From Rhodoferax sp. WC2427 (GTDB lineage: Bacteria > Pseudomonadota > Gammaproteobacteria > Burkholderiales > Burkholderiaceae_C): a stretch of 64,000 nucleotides of DNA. The notes beneath the pieces were generated by a model. It ran no database searches. It saw only the letters and a list, made by a program, of their open reading frames with translations, and had not been told where the DNA came from. A program made the position numbers and the translations under genes. The DNA lies in NCBI RefSeq assembly GCF_040822085.1, contig NZ_CP162006.1, positions 744,001 to 808,000 on the forward strand, read 5' to 3'. This document shows, piece after piece, positions 1-9,416 of the stretch; position 1 is the first letter of the stretch, and the number at the start of each line of letters is the position of its first letter.

Positions 1-332
1 GGGCGCAACTGGTCGGAATTGACCGGGAACAGCACATTGCCGCTGATGCCGATGCGGCCATTGTTCAGCGTGACCCGGCCCGCCGCCAGCGGAATGGCCA
101 GGGCTTTTTCCAGTGCCATGCGGCGCTGCTCTTCCGCCTGGCGCTTGCCTACTTCGGCCTGCAGGTTGGCCACCAGGTCCATCTGCACCACCAGCACGCC
201 CACCAGGATGAGCACAAACGCGCCCAGCAGGCCCGCCATCAGGTCGCCAAAAACTGCCCATACCGGCGCGGCCTGCGCAATGCCGTCGTCGCCCATGCCA
301 TTGAGGTCGTCCAGGCCATCGGCGCCGGTCAT
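1..332 (-). CDS. OmpA/MotB-like stator subunit (partial, N-terminus only)
   Basis: The first 110 codons are visible and the gene runs off the left edge. An acidic cytoplasmic stretch of about 22 residues is followed by one membrane helix (about residues 24-47), opening VFGDLMAGLLGAFVLIL. Asp30 sits where MotB and ExbD family proteins carry their proton-binding aspartate. A charged segment then leads towards what should be a periplasmic OmpA-like domain beyond the window. The start ATG overlaps the stop of the DUF802 gene in an ATGA arrangement, so the two are translationally coupled. By analogy with MotA/MotB and ZorA/ZorB it would be the second stator subunit. The OmpA domain itself cannot be seen here. 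Confidence 0.72.
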   Translation of the reverse strand, partial: MTGADGLDDLNGMGDDGIAQAAPVWAVFGDLMAGLLGAFVLILVGVLVVQMDLVANLQAEVGKRQAEEQRRMALEKALAIPLAAGRVTLNNGRIGISGNVLFPVNSDQLR

Positions 333-2548
333 GCCATGCTCTCTTTGGCCATTGCGGCGGGCTTGCTGCCGCGACTGCTGCCACGACTACGCAGGTCTTC
401 CACCAGCCCCTGCTGTGAGCTGATGCTCAGGTCGATCACCTCGCGGGCCTGCGCCACGTAGTAGGCGAGTTGCTCGTCGCTGCGCGCCACCGACTGGCCG
501 ATGCTGCCCTCCATGCGGTGCAGGCTGTCCATCAGCTTCTCGTTGCTGGCGCTGAACAGCTGGACCCCGTGGCTGAAGGCTTCGCCCAGGCTGGCCAGCT
601 CTACCGCGCTGCCTGCCACATGGGCGGCCACGTCCGCCGCCTGGCCCGCGTGGGTGCCCAGGGTGTTGGCAAACTGCTGGGCGGCCTGGTCCAGCACCGT
701 GGCGGCCGAGGCCACCAGCGACTCGATCGCCGTCTGCTGCGCCCCCGAGGCCTGGTTCAGGTGCAGCAGCAGCGTGCTGATTTTTTCCAGCAGGCTGGAG
801 CGTTCTTCAAAAGCCAGGTTGTCGCGCTCGCTGAGGCGGGTCATTTCCTGGCGCAGCTGGGTGATCACGCCCGCGGCCGCTTGCGGCACTTCGGCGGCGG
901 TTTGCATCAGCCGGGTCATGGGGGCTTCCAACGCCGTGCCCAGCGTGGCGAGATGGCTGGCCAGTGCGGTCTGCAGTGCGTCCAGGCGCTCTACGGCGGC
1001 CACGCCACGGCTGGCTTCTTCGGCCCGCAGCGCACCGAGTTCGCTGCGCCACAAGGCCGCCAGTTGGTCCATGCGCTCGCCTTGCTGCGCGGCCCAGCGG
1101 GCTTCCGTCTCGGTGCGCGACTGCACTAGGACTTCGGAGCGGGCCAGCACCCCGGCCACCCCCATCAGCGTCTGGCCGACCTGCTGGCTGGCACGGTCGG
1201 TGATGTCGCTGGCGGTCTGTGCCAGCGACAGGCTGGCGGAGCGCTGGTCGGCCAGGGTTTGGGCACCCACGCGCTGCCATTCGCCCTGCAGTTGGGTGGC
1301 CATGGCTTCCAATGCCTGCGTCCAGCCCTGCAGCCGTTGCTGGTCGGCTGCCACCTGCTGGCTTTGCGATGCGGCGGCGGCCTCGTGCACGGTGGCCAGC
1401 AGCGTTGCGGAGCGCTGTTCAAACGTGGTGCTAAAGCTCTCCAACGCCTGGCCCAACTGGGCGACCTGGGCTTCGCTGCCGCGCGCATGCTGCTGCAGCG
1501 CCGTGGCCCAGCCATCGCCCACGCTGCGCGCGGTGGTGCCGAGCTCAAAGGTCAGGCCGCTGATTTGCGCCTGGGTGGCGTCCAGCACGCGCTGGTGCAC
1601 ACGGTTGGATTCCTGCGCGATCTCTGCCATGGCGGCCTGCACCACCGGCCGCAGGCTCTCGCCCGCCGCTTTGGCCCCGGCCACCAGGCTGTCTTGCAGC
1701 GAGGTGCCCACGGACTGGGCCAGTTGGGTGTAGACCCCGCTGACATCGCGGTGGAACTGGTCCTGTTGGCTCAGCAACTGCGTGCTTAAGCGTTCTTGCT
1801 GCTCTTGCAGCTGGGTGTTGAGTTGCGCGCTGCGGCGTTCCAGCCCGTCCACCATGGCCTGCAGGCGGTCTACCACTTCGGGCAAAGCCTGGGCCTGGGT
1901 CTGCATCGCCTTGAAGGCTTCCTGGCGCTGGTGGGCCAGCGATAACGGGCGGAAAACCGTGGCCGCCAAGCTGTCGAGCTGGCGCACCACGGCCAGCCGC
2001 TCGCGCCGCCCCAGGGTCGACAACAGGCCCAGCATGGCCGAGGTGGCCACCCCGGCCACCGAGGTGCCAAACGACAGCCCCAGCCCCTTGATGGGTGCCG
2101 CCAGCGCCGTACGGATGGCTTGCAGGTCGGTAGAGCCTTCGAGGGCAAAAACCGCCCCCTTGAAGGTCACCACCATGCCCAGAAAGGTGCCCAGCATGCC
2201 CAGCATCACCAGCAGTCCCACCAGGTAGGGCGTGAGCGCCAGGCCGGGCAGGGCGGCCCGTTCACCCTCGATGCGCAGGCGCACCGGGTGGCGCAGGGCC
2301 GCAGGCACACGTTCCAGCCAGGCGGCCACACCCGGCGCTGTCGGTTCCGCCACATGGGCCAGCGCAGCCGCCAACGCCGTGGTGGTTACCCGGTAGCGCT
2401 GGACTTCCCACGCCCCCAGCACATACACCGCGGCAATCGCCACGGTCATGGCCAGGGCCAGCCAGCTCACGCCGACAAAACCCATCCCCACCCAGGCCAC
2501 GGTCGCCAGACCGATGGCGAAGGCCATTGCAAAAACAATTCTGTTCAT
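329..2548 (-). CDS. DUF802-type membrane protein, MotA/TolQ/ZorA-like with long coiled-coil tail
   Basis: A 739-residue protein. Two hydrophobic helices lie in residues 5-48. A third and fourth, around residues 108-185, contain GMLGTFLGMV and SFGTSVAGVATS, which resemble the MotA/TolQ/ExbB channel signature and in particular ZorA. The remaining ~500 residues are Gln/Ala/Leu/Glu-rich and largely predicted coiled coil, the region described as DUF802. The start ATG is 13 bases after the DUF3348 stop with an AGAAG ribosome site, and the end overlaps the OmpA/MotB-like gene by 4 bases. Likely role: proton-driven inner-membrane motor with a long cytoplasmic tail. The real function of the family is unknown. 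Confidence 0.75.
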   Translation of the reverse strand: MNRIVFAMAFAIGLATVAWVGMGFVGVSWLALAMTVAIAAVYVLGAWEVQRYRVTTTALAAALAHVAEPTAPGVAAWLERVPAALRHPVRLRIEGERAALPGLALTPYLVGLLVMLGMLGTFLGMVVTFKGAVFALEGSTDLQAIRTALAAPIKGLGLSFGTSVAGVATSAMLGLLSTLGRRERLAVVRQLDSLAATVFRPLSLAHQRQEAFKAMQTQAQALPEVVDRLQAMVDGLERRSAQLNTQLQEQQERLSTQLLSQQDQFHRDVSGVYTQLAQSVGTSLQDSLVAGAKAAGESLRPVVQAAMAEIAQESNRVHQRVLDATQAQISGLTFELGTTARSVGDGWATALQQHARGSEAQVAQLGQALESFSTTFEQRSATLLATVHEAAAASQSQQVAADQQRLQGWTQALEAMATQLQGEWQRVGAQTLADQRSASLSLAQTASDITDRASQQVGQTLMGVAGVLARSEVLVQSRTETEARWAAQQGERMDQLAALWRSELGALRAEEASRGVAAVERLDALQTALASHLATLGTALEAPMTRLMQTAAEVPQAAAGVITQLRQEMTRLSERDNLAFEERSSLLEKISTLLLHLNQASGAQQTAIESLVASAATVLDQAAQQFANTLGTHAGQAADVAAHVAGSAVELASLGEAFSHGVQLFSASNEKLMDSLHRMEGSIGQSVARSDEQLAYYVAQAREVIDLSISSQQGLVEDLRSRGSSRGSKPAAMAKESMA

Positions 2549-2561
2549 TGGTACTTCTTCA

Positions 2562-3326
2562 TTAACCTTGTTGTTCAGCGTTGCTGAATGCGTCTATCAG
2601 TCCCCACACCGGCTCCAGCCGCACGTCCAGTTCGGCCCGCAAAACCGCTTGCAGCTCCTTGCCGAAGCCATGCAGCCAGCCGCCCGGTTGCCGCCACAGG
2701 GATGCGTCTTGGGCCGGGGGCTGCGTATGCAGCTTGCGCAATTGCTCGAAGCGCCGCTGCAGCCGCACCGGCACGGTCGCCATCAGTTTTTGCGCGTGGC
2801 CCTCCAGCAGTTGCTCCCACACTGCGTCCAAAGTTGCCAGCTGCCGCAGCGCGGGGGACGCCTGGGCCAGGGTCTGGCGTACCTGGTGGCGCAAGGGGCC
2901 GACCACCAGCTTCATGCTGCGTTGCTGGTCGAGGTAATGCTGGCGGTACGGGGCAAAGTCCACTTCAGCGTCCGGGGGCGGCTCGGGTTGGTTCAGCGGA
3001 TGGCGGCCACGCCGGGCTCCGGTATCCGCCGCCTCGGGCTTCTCGATGGCGCGCACCAGCGTTTGTTGCACCTGGCGGCACTGCGCCTGCAAGGTGGCAA
3101 TCTGGTCTGGCGACACGCACTTGGCATCGGTCTCTGCCACCGTGCCCACTGCCTGGTGCGCCGCATGCAGTGTGACCGACTCGAACACGCCCACCCACTG
3201 GCTGAGTTTTTGCGCAAAGTCCTGGCGTGGTACGTCCCCCGCGCCCGCGACCGCAGCCTCGGGGTTATCGAGGTCACCAAGCCAGCGGACGAGTGGGGAA
3301 CTGCTGAAATTCCTGTGCAGAGACAT
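2562..3326 (-). CDS. DUF3348 family protein
   Basis: A 254-residue soluble protein, first gene of the cluster DUF3348 - DUF802 - OmpA/MotB-like. It has no signal peptide or membrane segment. The N-terminus (MSLHRNFSSSPLVRWLGDL) and the RQHYLDQQRSM region near residue 150 fit the DUF3348 family of Burkholderiales, which in my knowledge is regularly found beside DUF802 and OmpA-like genes. The charged helical middle and C-terminal half suggests a protein-binding role, perhaps as a cytoplasmic partner of the coiled-coil tail. No enzymatic motif is visible. Function unknown. Confidence 0.68.
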   Translation of the reverse strand: MSLHRNFSSSPLVRWLGDLDNPEAAVAGAGDVPRQDFAQKLSQWVGVFESVTLHAAHQAVGTVAETDAKCVSPDQIATLQAQCRQVQQTLVRAIEKPEAADTGARRGRHPLNQPEPPPDAEVDFAPYRQHYLDQQRSMKLVVGPLRHQVRQTLAQASPALRQLATLDAVWEQLLEGHAQKLMATVPVRLQRRFEQLRKLHTQPPAQDASLWRQPGGWLHGFGKELQAVLRAELDVRLEPVWGLIDAFSNAEQQG

Positions 3327-3340
3327 TTATACGGTAATTT

Positions 3341-3390
3341 AGGCCGCCAGCGCTTATTGAATAAGCGTGAGCAGCTATCAATTACGTAGT
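3341..3390. repeat. dispersed palindromic repeat, copy between DUF3348 and argH
   Basis: Contains GCGCTTATTGAATAAGCG followed by TGAGCAGCTATC. It is one copy of a family seen throughout the window. It lies between the argH end and the DUF3348 promoter region. Confidence 0.7.
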
Positions 3391-3395
3391 GATAC

Positions 3396-4799
<1,404 letters not shown>

Positions 4800-4839
4800 G
4801 GAGGATTACCAGATGGGAAGAGGTGGCGTACCGGCGGGG

Positions 4840-5901
4840 ATGAACTTCCCCAATAATCGGGCCGATATGCAAGAGTCGCAAATTTTATCGGGCTTCCAGC
4901 CGCTGGCCGACGTGCCGCCTCCGCCGCCCCGTACGGCGCTGGTGTTCGACGCCTGCCAGGCGGGCGTGATTCTGCGCGCGGTGCTGTTTGTAGAGGTGGC
5001 CGTGGCGGTGGCGGCCTTGTTTGGGGCGCAAAACGCCTGGGACTGGCTGGCCCGGCTGGCGCTATGGACCGGCGGCGCACTGCCCGCGGTGCTGGTGTGG
5101 CTGCTGGCCGCGTGCAGCCTGAAGCGCCCGCTGGCGCGCCTGCCGCAGCTGGCGCAAAACCTGGCTGGCGTGGTGCTGGGCGCGCTGGCCGGGCTGTACG
5201 GCTGCGGCATGCTGGCCTTGATCGGTTTGCTCGACCCCGTGCCCTGGCTGGCCAGTGCGGCGGCCGGGGCCTGGCTGTCGGCGCTGGTGGTGGCGGGCTT
5301 GGTGCTGCGCGCCCGCGCCCGCACCCCGGCGGCCACCACGGCGCGGCTGGGCGAGCTGCAGGCCCGTATCCGCCCGCATTTCCTATTCAACACCCTCAAC
5401 AGCGCCATCGCCCTGGTGCGCGCCGAACCCGCCAAGGCCGAGGCCCTGCTGGAAGACCTGAGCGACCTGTTCCGCCACGCGCTGGTGGACCAGGGCGAAG
5501 CGGTCACGCTGGCGCAAGAGACCACGCTGGCCGAGCGCTACCTGTCCATCGAGCAGGTGCGCTTTGGTGACCGCCTGCGCATCCACTGGGCGCTGGACCC
5601 GCGCGCCGCTGGGGCCCAGCTGCCGCCCTTGCTGCTGCAGCCGCTGGTAGAGAACGCGGTGAAGCACGGCGTGGAGCCCAGCGCCACCGGGGCCGACGTG
5701 CACATTTCCACTGAGTGCCGGGGTAGCACGGTGGTGATCAAAATCTCCAACACCGTCCCTGGCGGCCAGGGCGTGCCCGGCCACGGCCTGGCGCTCAACA
5801 ATGTGCGCGACCGCCTGGGCCTGCTGCACGACGTGCAAAGCCAGTTCCGGGTGACTTTCAAGGACGGCGTCTACCTCGTGCGTATCGAGATTCCCCTATG
5901 A
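4840..5901 (+). CDS. LytS/AlgZ-type sensor histidine kinase
   Basis: A 353-residue membrane sensor kinase. Four to five hydrophobic segments occupy about residues 35-155. The His_kinase domain follows with IRPHFLFNTLN, in which His180 is the predicted phosphorylation site, and then a HATPase_c domain (LLQPLVENAVKHG as N box, GHGLALNNVRDRL as G box). This arrangement is typical of LytS/YpdA/AlgZ kinases. It overlaps the downstream LytTR regulator by 4 bases (ATGA), so the two form a pair. Start chosen at ATG 4840; ATG 4867 is a possible alternative. The signal sensed is not evident. Confidence 0.88.
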   Translation: MNFPNNRADMQESQILSGFQPLADVPPPPPRTALVFDACQAGVILRAVLFVEVAVAVAALFGAQNAWDWLARLALWTGGALPAVLVWLLAACSLKRPLARLPQLAQNLAGVVLGALAGLYGCGMLALIGLLDPVPWLASAAAGAWLSALVVAGLVLRARARTPAATTARLGELQARIRPHFLFNTLNSAIALVRAEPAKAEALLEDLSDLFRHALVDQGEAVTLAQETTLAERYLSIEQVRFGDRLRIHWALDPRAAGAQLPPLLLQPLVENAVKHGVEPSATGADVHISTECRGSTVVIKISNTVPGGQGVPGHGLALNNVRDRLGLLHDVQSQFRVTFKDGVYLVRIEIPL

Positions 5902-6641
5902 AGACCTTGCGCGTGCTGGTGGTGGACGACGAGGCGCTGGCCCGCGCCCGCCTGCGCACCCTGCTGGGCGACTGCACCGCGCCCGCTGCTGAAGTGGCGG
6001 GGGAGGCGGCCAACGCCGAGCAGGCCCTGGCGCTGTTGCAGACCCAGAGCGTGGATGTCGTGTTGCTCGACATCCACATGCCCGGCATGGACGGCGTGCA
6101 CCTGGCCCAAGAGCTGCGCAGCCAGACCCAGCCGCCCGCCGTGGTGTTCGTCACCGCCCACGCCGGGTACGCGCTGCAGGCCTTCGAGGTGGAGGCGGTG
6201 GACTACCTGACCAAACCCGTGCGCCTGGAGCGTTTGCAACAGGCACTACAAAAAATAGAGCGCCTTACGCCCATGAATAGGGCGGTAGAGCCCGATTTGG
6301 CCGATGAATTTTTGCTGATCCACGACCGGGGCCGCACCGAGCGGCTGCCGCTGGCCAGCGTGCTGTACCTGAAGGCCGAGCTGAAATACATCACCGTGCG
6401 CACCGCCACCAGGCACTTCGTCCTGGACGGCGCGCTGGGCGAACTGGAGCAGCGCCATGCCAGCGTGTTCATCCGCATCCACCGCAACGCGCTGGTGTCC
6501 CGGCGGGCCCTGCGGTCGCTGGAAAAACACTTTGACCCCGAGGAGGGCGAAGGCTGGGCGGTGCGCCTGCAAAGCCTGGACGAGCCGCTGGCGGTGTCGC
6601 GGCGGCAACTGGCGGCGGTGCGGGAGGCAATGGGGGGGTAA
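5898..6641 (+). CDS. LytTR-family response regulator (AlgR/LytR-like)
   Basis: A 247-residue regulator. The N-terminal receiver domain has the acidic pair in LVVDDEALA, phospho-acceptor Asp58 in VVLLDIHMPGMDG, and the conserved Thr and Lys in FVTAHAG and LTKPV. The C-terminal LytTR DNA-binding domain spans about residues 140-245 and includes VLYLKAELKYI and IRIHRNALV. It is coupled to the upstream LytS-type kinase. Codons around 6240-6285 look like a copy of the window's dispersed repeat, which would lie in the linker between the domains. Target genes cannot be told from the window. Confidence 0.9.
   Translation: MKTLRVLVVDDEALARARLRTLLGDCTAPAAEVAGEAANAEQALALLQTQSVDVVLLDIHMPGMDGVHLAQELRSQTQPPAVVFVTAHAGYALQAFEVEAVDYLTKPVRLERLQQALQKIERLTPMNRAVEPDLADEFLLIHDRGRTERLPLASVLYLKAELKYITVRTATRHFVLDGALGELEQRHASVFIRIHRNALVSRRALRSLEKHFDPEEGEGWAVRLQSLDEPLAVSRRQLAAVREAMGG
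6239..6285. repeat. possible repeat copy inside the LytTR regulator gene
   Basis: CTACAAAAAATAGAGCGCC followed by TTACGCCCATGAATAGGGCG resembles a degenerate, in-frame copy of the dispersed repeat. It encodes the interdomain linker. Similarity judged by eye. Confidence 0.35.
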
Positions 6642-6642
6642 T

Positions 6643-6711
6643 ATGCTTAATTGGGAGTATTGTGCCTTTATGCTTAATCAGGCATGTTTTGCGTAAATGC
6701 TGAATAACGCA
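6643..6711 (+). promoter_or_regulatory. candidate HipB operator/promoter region
   Basis: Upstream of hipB, ATGCTTAAT occurs twice (6643-6651 with one difference at its end, and 6670-6678). An inverted repeat TGCGT-N12-ACGCA lies at 6690-6711, ending 11 bases before the start codon. The location suits autoregulatory sites for the HipB repressor. The stretch is AT-rich compared with its surroundings. Confidence 0.4.
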
Positions 6712-6722
6712 TAAAATGCAGC

Positions 6723-7031
6723 ATGGCTTACGCAATCCAAACCCCTCCGCAGCTATCGACCCATCTGCGGGCGCTTCGACGTGCCAAAGGTTTGAGTCAG
6801 TCGGATCTCGGTGCCAAACTCGGTCTGAGCCAGGCCCGTGTGGCCCGCATCGAAGGAGACCCGCTTTCCATCAGCGTTGAGCAGTTGCTGCGGGTATTTG
6901 CTGCTCTGGGCGTGCGCATGGGCTTGGAGGAACTGCCGTCAACCGCTGGCGATACCACGGTGCCGAGCGCACCTTTTGTCAGCGAACCGCTTGCCAAGCC
7001 TCCCATCGCCAGCCAAGACGGTGACTGGTAA
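6723..7031 (+). CDS. hipB: HipB-like XRE-family antitoxin/repressor
   Basis: A 102-residue protein with an XRE helix-turn-helix at about residues 10-65 (LRALRRAKGLSQSDLGAKLG, then LSQARVARIEG). A Pro/Ala/Ser-rich C-terminal tail follows and could contact the kinase. It overlaps hipA by one base (the last A of TAA is the first base of ATG), the usual antitoxin-first order of hipBA modules. Expected to repress its own operon and to neutralise HipA. Confidence 0.85.
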   Translation: MAYAIQTPPQLSTHLRALRRAKGLSQSDLGAKLGLSQARVARIEGDPLSISVEQLLRVFAALGVRMGLEELPSTAGDTTVPSAPFVSEPLAKPPIASQDGDW

Positions 7032-8401
7032 TGGCTGCACTCCATCTGTGGATGAACGGCCGCTATGTCGGCGTGTGGTCTACCTCGCGCAACGGGGTGC
7101 AGACCTTCCAGTACGACGGCCTTTGGACCCGCGCCGTATGGGGGCGGGCCCTGTCCTTGTCGCTGCCGTTTACCGAGGGCAATGGCGAACACCGGGGCGC
7201 AACGGTGGCCCATTATTTCGAGAACCTGCTGCCCGACAGTCTGGACATCCGCAAGCGCCTGGTGTCACGCTTCAAAACCAAGTCCACCCAGGCTTTTGAC
7301 CTGCTGGCCGCCATTGGCCGCGACTGCGTAGGGGCGGTGCAAATCCTGCCCGAGGGTGTGCAGCCCCAGGACTGGAACCGGGTGGAGTGCGAGCCGCTCA
7401 CCGAGTCCGATGTCGAACGCATCTTGCGTACCGCTACCACCGATGCCCCTCTGGGCCAGCACCAGGACGATGGCGACTTTCGCATCTCCATCGCCGGGGC
7501 GCAGGAGAAAACTGCCTTGCTGCGGTTTGGAGGAGCGTGGCAGCGCCCACTGGGTGCCACGCCCACCACCCACATCTTGAAATTGCCTCTGGGCCTGGTG
7601 GGCAATATGCGGGCCGACATGCGCGATTCGGTCGAAAACGAATGGCTGTGCGCGCAGATCGTGGCGGCGCTGGGCTTGCGCGTGGCCACTACCGAGATGG
7701 CCCGGTTTGGCACCCAAAAAGCCTTGGTGGTTGAGCGCTTTGACCGGCGCTGGCAAAACCTGGAGGCCGGGCAACAGAACCGCCCTGGCTTCACCCCACC
7801 CCAAGGAGCCTGGATTGCCCGGCTGCCCCAGGAGGACCTGTGCCAGGCCACCGGCACATCGCCCTTGAAGAAGTACGAATCCGACGGTGGCCCCTCGATG
7901 CGCAACTGCCTGGACGTGCTGGCGGGCAGCGCGCAGGCCGCAGACGACTGCGCCCATTTCGCCCTGACCCAGCTTGCCTTCTGGCTGCTGGCCGCCACCG
8001 ACGGGCATGCCAAGAACTATTCGTTGTGGCACCGGCGCGGCGGCACATTTGGCCTGACCCCGCTGTACGACGTGCTGTCGGCCTGGCCCATCCTCGGCGA
8101 GGGGCCCAATTGGGTGTCCGAGCACAAAGCCACGCTGGCGATGGCGCTGCGGGCTAAAACCAAGCACTACAAGCTGGGTGAAATCCGCGTGCGGCATTGG
8201 CAAGCCCTGGCGCAAAGCTGTGGCGCGCCGAAGGTGTGGCAGCAGATGCAAGGCATGGTGTGGCGTGTGGATGCGGCCCTGGTGCAGGTGCAAGCCCAGT
8301 TGCCCCCAGACTTTCCAATGCGCGTGTGGGACGCGGTGCAGTCCGGTGTGCGCAAGCACGCCACCCAGTTTTTGCGCGAAGCCGACACCGTAGCGCGGTA
8401 A
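7031..8401 (+). CDS. hipA: HipA-like serine/threonine kinase toxin
   Basis: A 456-residue HipA-family kinase, close to the usual ~440. The HipA_N domain (residues ~5-105) has YFENLLPDS. The kinase core has RISIAGAQEKTALL (Gly-rich loop region), IVAALGL, LVVERFDR, and the catalytic loop ATDGHAKN with Asp324. LTPLYDVLSAWP carries the metal-binding Asp. In E. coli HipA phosphorylates glutamyl-tRNA synthetase and induces persistence; the target here is not known. All key residues are present, so it should be active. It is co-transcribed with hipB. Confidence 0.9.
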   Translation: MAALHLWMNGRYVGVWSTSRNGVQTFQYDGLWTRAVWGRALSLSLPFTEGNGEHRGATVAHYFENLLPDSLDIRKRLVSRFKTKSTQAFDLLAAIGRDCVGAVQILPEGVQPQDWNRVECEPLTESDVERILRTATTDAPLGQHQDDGDFRISIAGAQEKTALLRFGGAWQRPLGATPTTHILKLPLGLVGNMRADMRDSVENEWLCAQIVAALGLRVATTEMARFGTQKALVVERFDRRWQNLEAGQQNRPGFTPPQGAWIARLPQEDLCQATGTSPLKKYESDGGPSMRNCLDVLAGSAQAADDCAHFALTQLAFWLLAATDGHAKNYSLWHRRGGTFGLTPLYDVLSAWPILGEGPNWVSEHKATLAMALRAKTKHYKLGEIRVRHWQALAQSCGAPKVWQQMQGMVWRVDAALVQVQAQLPPDFPMRVWDAVQSGVRKHATQFLREADTVAR

Positions 8402-8411
8402 GCTCCCACCC

Positions 8412-8804
8412 ATGATGCACCTTGCCCGCCTCCACCACGCCGCCATCATCTGCTCGGACTACGCCCGGTCCAAGGATTTCTACACCCGCATCCTGGGGCT
8501 ACGGGTCATCGCCGAAAATTTGCGGGTCGAGCGGCAGTCGTACAAGCTGGATCTGGCGCTGGCCGATGGCGCGCAGATCGAGCTGTTTTCGTTCCCCGCG
8601 CCGCCGCCGCGCCCGTCCCGGCCCGAGTCCTGCGGGCTGCGGCACCTGGCTTTTGCGGTGGCCGATCTGGATGCCAACATTGCCAGCCTGCTGGCCGATG
8701 GCGTCGTGGTCGAGCCCGTGCGGGTGGACGAATTTACGGGCCGCCGCTTCACCTTTTTTGCCGACCCCGACGGCCTCCCCTTAGAACTTTACGAATTGAA
8801 TTGA
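8412..8804 (+). CDS. gloA2: VOC-family (glyoxalase/YaeR-like) metalloprotein
   Basis: A 130-residue single vicinal-oxygen-chelate domain very like E. coli YaeR/GloA2: HHAAIICSDYARSKDFYT at the start, IELFSFPAPPPRPSRPE in the middle and TFFADPDGLPLELYE at the end. Metal ligands are expected from His9, Glu57, His79 and the C-terminal Glu of LELYE. The family is glyoxalase I-like, but a definite substrate is not established. It starts 10 bases after hipA and precedes the NYN-domain gene by a few bases, so the three may be read through together. Confidence 0.85.
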   Translation: MMHLARLHHAAIICSDYARSKDFYTRILGLRVIAENLRVERQSYKLDLALADGAQIELFSFPAPPPRPSRPESCGLRHLAFAVADLDANIASLLADGVVVEPVRVDEFTGRRFTFFADPDGLPLELYELN

Positions 8805-8817
8805 ACCCGTGACCCCC

Positions 8818-9357
8818 ATGAAGACTGTCTGGATCGTCGATGCCGCCTACCTGTACAACTTTGGCCGCTCGCGTCCCAACAGCTTTGACTACCTGAAGCT
8901 GAAGAATGAGCTGGTCCGGGCCAATGGCGGCCCGATTTACGAGAGCTACTACCTCAACTCCACCGGCGACCCCAATGCCGAGGCGCAAAACGCCTTCCAC
9001 ACCTGGATCAAGTCGGCGCCGCCCAAGGGCCCGCAGATGCGCGTGCAACTCTACAAGCTCAAGGAGCAGCACAACCAGTGCCCGTCGTGCGGCACGCGGT
9101 TTGACCGCACGGTGCAAAAAGGCGTGGACGTGGCGATTGCCACCCTGATGATCAAGCTGGCCGCGCAGGGCATTTACGACCGGGTCATCTTGTCGGCGGG
9201 CGATGGCGACTTTGAAGACGCCATCTCCTACCTCAAGTCCGACCTGCGCAAAGAGGTCTGGATCAACGGCGCGCAGGCCACCTTGTCGGCCGATTTGCAG
9301 TGCTACGCCGACCGCGTGCTCTGGCTGGACGACATGGGTAGCAGCATCGACAAATAG
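8818..9357 (+). CDS. NYN-domain (PIN-like) nuclease family protein
   Basis: A 179-residue protein with a NYN/LabA-like fold. The first Asp is in VWIVDAAYLYN (residue ~7), and further acidic residues lie in KGVDVAIATLMI and ILSAGDGDFEDAISYL, together making the metal-binding site of PIN-like RNases. A CPSCG motif near residue 82 could help bind zinc. Family members are thought to act on RNA, but the target is unknown. Start taken at ATG 8818; an in-frame GTG at 8809 would add three residues. It follows the glyoxalase-like gene by only 13 bases. Confidence 0.8.
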   Translation: MKTVWIVDAAYLYNFGRSRPNSFDYLKLKNELVRANGGPIYESYYLNSTGDPNAEAQNAFHTWIKSAPPKGPQMRVQLYKLKEQHNQCPSCGTRFDRTVQKGVDVAIATLMIKLAAQGIYDRVILSAGDGDFEDAISYLKSDLRKEVWINGAQATLSADLQCYADRVLWLDDMGSSIDK

Positions 9358-9359
9358 CG

Positions 9360-9416
9360 TTTGCTACTATTTCAGTAGCTGCTTGCGCTGATGGAATAAG
9401 CGCAAGCGCCTGATTT
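9360..9416. repeat. dispersed palindromic repeat
   Basis: Holds GCTACTATTTCAGTAGC (hairpin) followed by TGCTTGCGCTGATGGAATAAG and CGCAAGCGCC. It lies between the convergent NYN and thioesterase genes, where the hairpins may also end transcription. Confidence 0.75.

Noticed and set aside
19..423. Open frames on the plus strand within the DUF802/OmpA-like region and many similar long antisense frames (for example 14280-16031 minus, 43397-46900 minus)
   Set aside because: They are opposite-strand shadows of GC-rich genes whose own frames have clear family motifs; the shadow proteins have low complexity and no recognised domain.
1..3326. A complete Zorya defence system
   Set aside because: Only ZorA/ZorB-like architecture is visible. 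No ZorC/ZorD or ZorE homologue is present in the window, so it is reported as a ZorAB-like cluster only.
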